Assembly (NCBI RefSeq): GCF_024158715.1
Contig: NZ_JAMZBC010000017.1
Coordinates: 1 to 32,977, forward strand
Length of the DNA stretch: 32,977 nt
Reading direction: 5' to 3'
Source of the DNA: Halomonas sp. 707D7
Lineage (GTDB): Bacteria > Pseudomonadota > Gammaproteobacteria > Pseudomonadales > Halomonadaceae
Shown: one piece after another, positions 21,917-30,810 of the stretch
Layout of the letters: each line of letters opens with the position of its first letter
Numbering within the stretch: the stretch's first letter is position 1
Notes under the pieces: generated by a model
Told to the model about the DNA's origin: nothing
Databases searched by the model: none
The model's input: the letters and a program-made list of their open reading frames with translations, nothing else
Made by a program: the position numbers and the translations under genes

Positions 21917-23920
21917 GTGACCAAGCGCCGCCCCGCCCTGCCGCCTCTCGAGGCCCTCACCGCCCCGGAACTCACCTGGGAGGAAGCCGCGCCGCACTCC
22001 ACGCAGTTCGGCGACGTCTACTTCTCCCGCGAGGATGGCCGCGCCGAGACCGAACACGTATTCCTGAACGCCAACCGGCTGCCGGCGCGCTTCGCCGCCT
22101 GGACGCACGCCCGGCCCTTCGTGATCGGCGAGACCGGCTTCGGCACCGGGCTCAACGTGCTGAGCGCCTGGGCCTGCTTCGAGGCCCACGCTCCGCACAC
22201 CGCGCGCCTTCACCTTTTATCCACCGAGAAGTACCCGCTGGGCCGCGCCGAGCTCGCCAGGGCCCTGGCGGCCTGGCCGTCGCTTGGCGCCTACGCCCGG
22301 GTTCTTTGCCAGCAATGGCCGGAACCGGTTGCCGGCATCCACCGGCTGCACCTGGACGAGCGGGTGACGCTGGATCTGCATTTCGGCGACACCGTCGAGC
22401 GCCTTTGCTTGCTCGATGGCCAAGTGGACGCCTGGTTCCTCGACGGGTTCGCGCCGTCGAAGAACGCCGCCATGTGGTCGCCGGAACTGTTCGAGGCGAT
22501 GGCGGCGCGCTCGCGCCCCGGCGCGACCTTCGCCACCTTCACCTGTGCGGGCATCGTCAAGCGCGGCCTGAAGGCCGCCGGGTTCACCATCGCCAAGGTG
22601 CCCGGGTTCGGGCGCAAGCGCGAAATGCTCGCCGGCGAGATCGCCTCGCCCCCCTCTGACGCGCGCCGAGCCCAAACGCCCTGGTTCACGCCGCCCGCCC
22701 CGGCCAGGGCCGAGCACGTGGCGGTCATCGGCGCGGGGCTTGCCGGCGCCTGTGTCGCGGCGGCGCTGGCCCGGCGCGGGGTAGCGGTCACGGTGCTCGA
22801 TCGCCAGGCGCCCGGCGCCGGGGCCTCGGGCAATCGCCAGGGTGCGCTCTACGTCAAGCTCGCCGCCGAGACCAACGACCAGAGCCGCGTCTACCTGGCC
22901 GGGCTTTTGTACAGCGCACGCTGGCTGGAGGGGCTCGAGCAGGCCGACACGCTCTGGTCGCGCTGCGGCGTGCTCCAGCTGGCCATGAGCGAGCGCGAAG
23001 CCAGCCGCCAGAAGCGCTTTCTGGCCCGTCACCCGCTGGGCGAGGGCGTGGTGCGGGCGCTGCCAGGGGCGCTTGCGCCCCTGGCTGGCGTGCCCGGCGA
23101 GGCGCTCCACGCGCTTTACTACCCCCAGGCGGGCTGGGTGCGCCCCAAGGCGCTGTGCGAGGCGCTGCTGGCGCATCCGCGCATTCGCTTCGTGAAGGCG
23201 ACGGCAACGCGGCTCGAGGCGAGTAGTGAAGGCTGGCGCGTGCATCTCGACGGCGGCGAGGCGCTCAACGCCGATCAGGTGGTGATCGCCAACGCCCACG
23301 CGGCGGCGCAGTTCGCCCAGAGCGAGACGCTGCCCTTTCAGAAGGTGCGCGGCCAGGTCAGCCAGATGGTTCTGCCGGAAGGAGTCGCCGCGCCGACGGC
23401 GGTGGTGTGCGCCGGCGGCTACGTCGCGCCGCCGCTCGACGGGGTCGTGAGCTTCGGGGCGAGCTTCGTGCCCAACGACGACACGGACGAGACGCGCGAC
23501 GAGGAGCACCAGCGCAACATCGACGAGCTGCGCGCCGCGCTTCCCGAGTGGGTCGCGGCGCTGGAGGCGGCAAGCGGCCCGCTTACCGCCGAGCGCCTGG
23601 GTGGGCGTGCGGCGGTACGCGCAGCGAGCCCGGACAAGACGCCCTACGCCGGCCCGGTGCCGGTCGCCGCGCAGTGGGCGAGCGACTACGCCGCACTCGC
23701 CCAGGACGCTTCATACCGGTTCTCCACCCCCGGCGCCCATCATGCCGGGCTCTGGATCTCCGCCGCCCACGGCAGCCGGGGGCTTGCCAGCGCCCCGCTG
23801 TGCGCCGAGATGATCGCCTCACAACTGCTGGACGAGCCGCTGCCGCTGGAGTGGCCCCTGGCCGACCATCTGCACCCCGGGCGGCGGCTGATCAGCGCGC
23901 TGGTGCGCGCCGGCGACTAA
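21917..23920 (+). CDS. mnmC: Bifunctional tRNA mnm5s2U34 biosynthesis protein MnmC
   Basis: This 667-residue cytoplasmic enzyme completes 5-methylaminomethyl-2-thiouridine at the tRNA wobble position. The C-terminal FAD-dependent oxidase removes the carboxymethyl group of cmnm5U, and the N-terminal SAM methyltransferase methylates nm5U. The methyltransferase (about residues 1-250) has GETGFGTGLNVL (71-82) and D176 in WFLDGFAPSKNAAMW. The oxidoreductase begins at about 265 with the GxGxxG dinucleotide motif (G272, G274, G277 in VIGAGLAGACVAAAL), includes GASGNRQGALYVKL, and ends with HGSRGLASAPLCAEM. GTG is the start, giving the conserved opening that leads to TWEEAAPHSTQFGDVYFS. Its stop directly abuts the stop of the convergent yheU gene, leaving no space for a terminator. 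Confidence 0.96.
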   Translation: MTKRRPALPPLEALTAPELTWEEAAPHSTQFGDVYFSREDGRAETEHVFLNANRLPARFAAWTHARPFVIGETGFGTGLNVLSAWACFEAHAPHTARLHLLSTEKYPLGRAELARALAAWPSLGAYARVLCQQWPEPVAGIHRLHLDERVTLDLHFGDTVERLCLLDGQVDAWFLDGFAPSKNAAMWSPELFEAMAARSRPGATFATFTCAGIVKRGLKAAGFTIAKVPGFGRKREMLAGEIASPPSDARRAQTPWFTPPAPARAEHVAVIGAGLAGACVAAALARRGVAVTVLDRQAPGAGASGNRQGALYVKLAAETNDQSRVYLAGLLYSARWLEGLEQADTLWSRCGVLQLAMSEREASRQKRFLARHPLGEGVVRALPGALAPLAGVPGEALHALYYPQAGWVRPKALCEALLAHPRIRFVKATATRLEASSEGWRVHLDGGEALNADQVVIANAHAAAQFAQSETLPFQKVRGQVSQMVLPEGVAAPTAVVCAGGYVAPPLDGVVSFGASFVPNDDTDETRDEEHQRNIDELRAALPEWVAALEAASGPLTAERLGGRAAVRAASPDKTPYAGPVPVAAQWASDYAALAQDASYRFSTPGAHHAGLWISAAHGSRGLASAPLCAEMIASQLLDEPLPLEWPLADHLHPGRRLISALVRAGD

Positions 23921-26268
<2,348 letters not shown>

Positions 26269-26294
26269 CTATAGCCTAGCGCTTTCATAACGAA

Positions 26295-26320
26295 AACACC
26301 CGCCTGAAAAGGCGGGTGCA
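26295..26320 (-). terminator. Intrinsic terminator between zipA and ligA
   Basis: CACCCGCC (26299-26306) and GGCGGGTG (26313-26320) form an 8-bp stem with a 6-nt loop. On the minus strand it is followed by TTTT (26295-26298) then CGTT, 16 bp after the zipA stop. Confidence 0.85.
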
Positions 26321-26336
26321 GGAAGCGAGCGCGGGA

Positions 26337-28181
26337 TCAGCGCGCGGTATGGCGCTGCAGCCGATGGCGGCGTTCGAACTCGTGGACCCGCTGGCGGGCG
26401 AACTCGATGGTCTGGGCGGTCATCACGCTGTGATTCTCGTCCTTGAGCTCGCCGCCCATGTGGCGCACCACCACCATGGCCGTCTCGACCATCGCCTCGA
26501 AAGCGGCGGCGGTGTCGATCGCGCCGGGCAGTGGCATCAGGAAGGTGATGCCCGGAGTCGAAAACTCGCCCATCTCCTCGATCGGGAAGGTGCCGGGCTT
26601 GACCACGTTGACCATCGAGAACTGCAGCTCGCTGTCGTCGCTTTCGGTCTCGAAGCGGTGGAATACGCCCATGGTGCGGCTGTAGCGAAGGCCGCAGGCC
26701 ATCATCAGTTCGAGCAGCTTGCTGCCGTCGAAGCCCTCTTCCTCGCGGGAGAGCACGCTGATGACCACCATTTCCGCGGCGTGGGTCAGGGTTTCCTTGG
26801 CGTGGGCACCGGAGACGTCGTGGCGCAGCGCCTTCTCGAGGGTGGGATGGACGCGGACCACGCTGTCCTGGGAGCTGTCCTGGAAATAGGCACTTTCCTG
26901 CTCGTCGAAGCGTTCATCATGATCATCGACGGTGTCGAAGGCGTCACGCTCATCACGCTCGCTGCGCCGACGCAGGGCGCTCAGCGACGGTTCGGCGCTG
27001 TAGAGTTCGTCATCCTCGAAGCGGGTGGCCGAGACGGCCTGCGCTTCGCGAGCGCGGGCGTGCTCCTGGGCCAGACGCGCCTTCTCGGCCTCGGCCGCCT
27101 GCTTCGCCTCGCGACGCTGCTCGGCTTCCAGCGCCTTGCGCTCGGCCTTCTGCTTGGCCAGCGCCTTGGCGCGCTCAGCCTTTTCGGCCTTCTTGCGGGC
27201 ACGCTCCTGGCGACGCTCGATCAAGCGGCGCTTGAAGGAGCGGCCCATGCCTTCGAAATCCACCAGCTTGTACTCGTCGATGTCGTCGTCGCCGAGCTCG
27301 CCAGCCGTATTGGAGCGCAATTGACGGCGCTTGGGCGTATCGCCGCTCTTGGTGAAAGCGGCATCGCCGGGCTCGGCGCGCAGTACCGGCTCCGCGCTCT
27401 CGACCGGGGAAGCGGGCGTCTCGGGCACGGCTTCGCTCGCTGCGGGCGAACTGTTGTCGGCCGGTTGAGTCTCGTCGCTTGCGCTCGCGACGGGCTTGGG
27501 CTCGTCCGCGGCGGCGTTCACTGTGGAATCGGGAGTCTCGGCTGCGCTGGCCTGCGGGGCGGGTGTCTCCACCGCCGAGAGAGAGGGCTCGGCGACAGGC
27601 GCGGTGAAAACGGGTTCATCGGCGAACAGGCTCGGCTCGCGGCGCTCTTCGATGACGGGCTTTTCGGCAATGGTCTTTTCGACAGTGGCTTTGTCGACAT
27701 AGGCCTTTTCGACAGCAGGTTTTTCGCGGGATTTATCGAGGCGCTTGGTGTCGCGTACCCGGGGGGTGGAGCTGGCCTTGAAGGCCGACGGTGCCTCACC
27801 TTCGAAGGCGCCCTGGTAGGCCATGCGCTGGCCGCCAATGGCGCCTTTGGACCTGGCGGCCGCCTTGGAAAACGAACGACGGAAATCGGAGAGGACTCTG
27901 GACGGGCCGGGGTGCTCCTGACGCTCGAGCTTGGGCTTGTTGCCAAGGCCGCTGTAGTCGGCGGGCTTGACCACCCGGGCGCCACCGTTGGGCAACTCCC
28001 AGTTGACCTCGGCCTCGCGAGCCTCGTCGTCGAGCTCCTGACGAGACGCCTTGGGCAGGTTATCGACCGCCTGGTCGAGGCGCGGCACCCGACGCTGACG
28101 TTGAAGCCTGCGAACCCCGTCGACCACGATAAGCGATACCAACGCCAATCCTAGAATGATTAACCACTCTCTTAATTCCAT
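26337..28181 (-). CDS. zipA: Cell-division protein ZipA with a very long linker
   Basis: ZipA tethers FtsZ to the inner membrane at the division ring. This 614-residue form begins MELREWLIILGLALVSLIVV, the typical N-out anchor (about residues 6-23). A basic patch and a linker of about 440 residues follow, and the FtsZ-binding domain is at about 470-605, with VISVLSREEEGFDGSKLLEL, MGVFHRFE and FSMVNVVKPGTFPIEEM. E. coli ZipA has 328 residues, so the linker is roughly three times longer. It contains a Glu/Lys repeat tract (about 151-177, VEKxxVDKxTVEK-type), a Pro/Ala/Ser-rich acidic part, and an Ala/Lys/Glu-rich probable helix or coiled coil (about 315-380). ATG 28181 is chosen for the conserved N-terminus; an ATG at 28190 would add three residues. 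Confidence 0.93.
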   Translation of the reverse strand: MELREWLIILGLALVSLIVVDGVRRLQRQRRVPRLDQAVDNLPKASRQELDDEAREAEVNWELPNGGARVVKPADYSGLGNKPKLERQEHPGPSRVLSDFRRSFSKAAARSKGAIGGQRMAYQGAFEGEAPSAFKASSTPRVRDTKRLDKSREKPAVEKAYVDKATVEKTIAEKPVIEERREPSLFADEPVFTAPVAEPSLSAVETPAPQASAAETPDSTVNAAADEPKPVASASDETQPADNSSPAASEAVPETPASPVESAEPVLRAEPGDAAFTKSGDTPKRRQLRSNTAGELGDDDIDEYKLVDFEGMGRSFKRRLIERRQERARKKAEKAERAKALAKQKAERKALEAEQRREAKQAAEAEKARLAQEHARAREAQAVSATRFEDDELYSAEPSLSALRRRSERDERDAFDTVDDHDERFDEQESAYFQDSSQDSVVRVHPTLEKALRHDVSGAHAKETLTHAAEMVVISVLSREEEGFDGSKLLELMMACGLRYSRTMGVFHRFETESDDSELQFSMVNVVKPGTFPIEEMGEFSTPGITFLMPLPGAIDTAAAFEAMVETAMVVVRHMGGELKDENHSVMTAQTIEFARQRVHEFERRHRLQRHTAR

Positions 28182-28331
28182 GTCGAGCATTCCATGGGTC
28201 ATTTAACCGGTTAGGGCGCTACGCTTGCGATATCCACGTCCGTACAGGGGCTATATTTACCACCAAGCATAGTGCAGCTGCTACAAAAAAAGGGCGACCT
28301 ATTGCTTATTGTGCGCGCATGCACCGAGTGT

Positions 28332-28344
28332 TAATTATAGCTCG
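28332..28344. repeat. Direct repeat copy 1 (TAATTATAGCTCG)
   Basis: It matches 28531-28543 (TAATTATAGTTCG) at 12 of 13 positions, 199 bp away. On the minus strand each copy contains a consensus TATAAT, so both could be -10 regions upstream of zipA. Confidence 0.45.
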
Positions 28345-28530
28345 GCACAAAAAGTCCAGCGCTTGGACAGACGATTTCGCCAAAAGTGCCATCCTGGCCT
28401 CTTATCGGGTCGATCCCCCTCCTGCAATGACGCCCCTGGCCTTATTATCCGGCGCCCGTACGCATGTACCGTTGGCCGCTGCGTCGAACGATGGCGGGGT
28501 GAAACGCGCCTGAAATCGTTAACCCGCTAC

Positions 28531-28543
28531 TAATTATAGTTCG
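28531..28543. repeat. Direct repeat copy 2 (TAATTATAGTTCG)
   Basis: This is the second copy of the 13-bp repeat at 28332-28344. It also provides a minus-strand TATAAT (28533-28538). Confidence 0.45.
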
Positions 28544-28588
28544 TCTCACACTTCGCTAATGCGGTAATTGTAGAAGGGTTAACTCAAT

Positions 28589-28660
28589 ATGACAAAATCT
28601 TACAGCCTTGTCGAAGCATTAAACAAGCACAATCAAAGTGTGATCGCAACTCTTATTATC
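28589..28660 (+). pseudogene. Possible 5' remnant of an interrupted gene
   Basis: An ATG at 28589, preceded by AAGGG 10 nt upstream, opens MTKSYSLVEALNKHNQSVIA followed by TLIIG. This looks like a natural N-terminus entering a hydrophobic helix, with lower-GC codons than the rest of the window. The frame stays open to 28879, but after about 28660 it runs antisense through the end of lysR and turns into Arg/Pro-rich shadow sequence. A gene truncated by arrival of the lysR-tartrate pair would look like this. It may equally be a chance frame; I do not recognise the family. Confidence 0.3.
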
Positions 28661-29534
28661 GGGCACTTGAAAGTTTCGACCAGAACGAGTCGGCGAACCC
28701 GTTTGCCAGTGAGCGCGGCTTCACTATATGTATCTCCAGTGGTATATCGTTGCCGCCATCGAAGGCCCTTACCAGACGCCCCTCTTCAATCTCCTGTTCT
28801 GCAAGACTTTCCGGCAGCCATGCCAACCCCTTGTCCTCCAGGGCCATCGACATCAGTACTGCCGCAAGATGGCTGGTGAAGTGCGCCGGCAAGAGGCAGG
28901 CGGACACTTCTCGGTCATGAACGTGCTGCTCGACGATTCTTCCCAATCCAGACGACCGAGAATAAGCAAGATAGGGAAAAGGTCGATCGCCTCGCTGCTT
29001 CAATGCTCTTCCGACCAAGGCGACGAGTTTATCTTCGCCAACGATACAACTCTCATAATATTTGGCGGGAAAAAGTGAGTCCGCTAAAGGATCCCGGTGA
29101 CTGAGCAGAAAGTGCGCCTTGCCTTCCATCAACAATCGCTCACAGCCGGCCATGGTATCCGAGTGGAGCTGGATGGCCGCAACGGGGGCGGCATCGATGC
29201 GTCGTATCCAGCGCGGGAAGAAGGTGAACGACAGCGAATGGGTGGCCGCGAACTGCAGTGTCTTCAGGCTGTGCCCTGCCGCCTCCTGGGCGCGGGCGCG
29301 CAGCGCATAGAGTGCCTGGCTCGCCTGGGCGGCGCTCTCCTGCACCTGGCGGCCCGCCTCGGTGAGCGTGGTGCCCTGGGGCGTGCGCGCAAACAGCGCC
29401 ACCCCCATCCACTGTTCCAGCGCGCGAATGCGCCGGCTGAAGGCCGGCTGGGTGACATGACGCGCTTTCGCGGCGCGCACGAAGCTCTTGTGCTCGGCAA
29501 GAGCGGCGAAGTCCTCGAGCCAGGAAAGCTCCAT
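28656..29534 (-). CDS. LysR-type transcriptional regulator
   Basis: This 292-residue regulator has an N-terminal winged helix-turn-helix (about residues 1-60, LSWLEDFAALAEHKSFVRAA then VTQPAFSRRIRALEQWMGVA). A linker helix and the two-lobed effector domain (about 90-290) follow. AGAGG lies 7 nt before the ATG. It is divergent from the D-tartrate dehydratase gene with 106 bp between the start codons, so it most likely controls that gene in response to tartrate or a related hydroxy-acid (inference from arrangement). Codon GC falls in its 3' third (28656-29100), unlike its neighbours, which hints at foreign origin or drift. A palindromic T-N11-A site overlaps its own Shine-Dalgarno, consistent with autoregulation. 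Confidence 0.93.
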   Translation of the reverse strand: MELSWLEDFAALAEHKSFVRAAKARHVTQPAFSRRIRALEQWMGVALFARTPQGTTLTEAGRQVQESAAQASQALYALRARAQEAAGHSLKTLQFAATHSLSFTFFPRWIRRIDAAPVAAIQLHSDTMAGCERLLMEGKAHFLLSHRDPLADSLFPAKYYESCIVGEDKLVALVGRALKQRGDRPFPYLAYSRSSGLGRIVEQHVHDREVSACLLPAHFTSHLAAVLMSMALEDKGLAWLPESLAEQEIEEGRLVRAFDGGNDIPLEIHIVKPRSLANGFADSFWSKLSSAR

Positions 29535-29538
29535 GGCA

Positions 29539-29553
29539 ATGCCTCTTTAGCAT
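29539..29553. promoter_or_regulatory. LysR-type T-N11-A operator candidate
   Basis: ATGC-N7-GCAT forms the classic T-N11-A palindrome (T29540, A29552). It overlaps the lysR Shine-Dalgarno (29542-29546) and lies near -30 of a possible tarD promoter with -10-like TATAGG at 29566-29571. Confidence 0.5.
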
Positions 29554-29566
29554 GGGGTGGGCCAGT

Positions 29567-29600
29567 ATAGGCATTGGCCGCCGGGGTTCGCCATGCCTAT
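29567..29600. promoter_or_regulatory. Inverted repeat ATAGGCAT/ATGCCTAT in the lysR-tarD intergenic region
   Basis: Perfect 8-bp arms (29567-29574 and 29593-29600) are separated by 18 nt. The half-site ATGCCT also starts the T-N11-A element at 29539 (ATGCCTCT), giving three related half-sites. This is the most likely regulator-binding region. Confidence 0.5.
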
Positions 29601-29640
29601 CGTGGGGCGTGTTTCCCCCAACGACATGAAGGAGCGCGCC

Positions 29641-30810
29641 ATGCGCATTGTGGACATTCGCGAGAAGACGGTCTCGATCGCCTCGCCCATCGCCAACGCC
29701 TATATCGACTTCTCCAAGATGACCTGCTCGGTGGTCGCCGTGATCACCGACGTGATTCGCGACGGCAAGCCCGTCATCGGCTACGGCTTCAATTCCAACG
29801 GCCGCTACGGTCAAGGGGCGCTGATGCGCGATCGCTTCATCGACCGTGTGCTCGAGGCGGACCCGGCGAGCCTGATCGACCAGGCCCACGACAACCTCGA
29901 TCCCTTCGCCATCTGGAAGACCCTGATGAGCAACGAGAAGCCCGGCGGCCACGGCGAGCGCTCCGTGGCGGTGGGTACCCTCGACATGGCAGTGTGGGAC
30001 GCCGTCGCCAAGATCGCCGAAAAGCCGCTCTACCGGCTGCTCGCCGAGCGCTACCGCGACGGCCAGGCCGACGACAAGGTGTGGGTCTACGCCGCCGGGG
30101 GGTACTACTACCCGGGCAAGGGCAACGAGAAGCTTCAGGACGAGATGCGCAGCTACCTTGATCGCGGCTACGAGGTGGTCAAGATGAAGATCGGCGGCGC
30201 CTCACTGGACGAGGACCTGCGCCGCATCGAGGCGGTGCTCGAGGTGGTGGGCGACGGTCGCCACCTGGCGGTGGACGCCAACGGCCGCTTCGATCTCGAC
30301 ACCGCGATCGCCTACGCCCGGGCGCTCAAGCCTTACGATCTCTTCTGGTACGAGGAGGCCGGCGACCCGCTGGACTACGCCCTGCAGGCCGAACTCGCCG
30401 AGCACTACGACGGCCCCATGGCCACCGGAGAGAACCTGTTCTCCCACCAGGATGCCCGCAACCTGCTGCGCCACGGCGGCATGCGGCCGGACCGGGACTA
30501 CCTGCAGTTCGACTGTGCCCTCTCCTACGGGCTGGTGGAGTACATGAAGACGCTGGAGGTGATGAAAGAACTCGGCTGGTCGAGCCGGCGGGTGGTGCCC
30601 CACGGCGGCCACCAGATGTCACTGAACATCGCCGCCGGGCTCAAGCTCGGCGGCAACGAATCCTACCCGGACGTGTTCCAGCCCTTCGGCGGCTTCGCCG
30701 ACGGCATCGCGGTGGAAAACGGTTTCGTGGCGCTGCCGGACATCCCCGGCGTCGGCTTCGAGGCCAAGTCCAAGCTCTACGCCGTGATGCGCGAGCTCGG
30801 CGAAGGCTAG
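29641..30810 (+). CDS. tarD: D-tartrate dehydratase (enolase superfamily)
   Basis: This 389-residue enzyme of the mandelate-racemase group would dehydrate D-tartrate to oxaloacetate. From memory it aligns along its whole length with the characterised Bradyrhizobium japonicum TarD, also 389 residues, with all key residues offset by one: the KMK base motif (K181, K183), metal ligands D212 (VDANGRF), E238 (FWYEEAGDP) and E264 (ATGENLFS), and H321 (VPHGGHQM). The N-terminal capping domain has [14 protein letters not shown] and [16 protein letters not shown] 29641 is preceded by AAGGAG with 6-nt spacing. No tartrate transporter is adjacent. The stop overlaps the convergent smc stop (CTAG, 30807-30810). 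D-tartrate is the best substrate guess; other acid sugars are not excluded. Confidence 0.92.
   Translation: MRIVDIREKTVSIASPIANAYIDFSKMTCSVVAVITDVIRDGKPVIGYGFNSNGRYGQGALMRDRFIDRVLEADPASLIDQAHDNLDPFAIWKTLMSNEKPGGHGERSVAVGTLDMAVWDAVAKIAEKPLYRLLAERYRDGQADDKVWVYAAGGYYYPGKGNEKLQDEMRSYLDRGYEVVKMKIGGASLDEDLRRIEAVLEVVGDGRHLAVDANGRFDLDTAIAYARALKPYDLFWYEEAGDPLDYALQAELAEHYDGPMATGENLFSHQDARNLLRHGGMRPDRDYLQFDCALSYGLVEYMKTLEVMKELGWSSRRVVPHGGHQMSLNIAAGLKLGGNESYPDVFQPFGGFADGIAVENGFVALPDIPGVGFEAKSKLYAVMRELGEG

Larger units (their letters stand above)
28182..28655. other. 474-bp AT-richer intergenic stretch between zipA and lysR
   Basis: This is the only gap over 300 bp in the window and is visibly poorer in GC than its surroundings, especially 28240-28350 and 28500-28660. 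It must contain the zipA promoter: a perfect TATAAT on the minus strand occurs at 28334-28339 and again at 28533-28538, neither with a good -35. It also holds the TAATTATAG repeats and a possible gene remnant. I see no tRNA, attachment site or complete gene. Confidence 0.6.

Noticed and set aside
26316-28154. A 612-codon plus-strand frame antisense to zipA
   Set aside because: Leu/Gly-rich mirror of the Glu/Lys/Ala-rich zipA linker; no independent signal.
28309-28533. Short plus-strand frames in the zipA-lysR gap as genes
   Set aside because: No ribosome-binding site and no recognisable product; they overlap each other in different frames.
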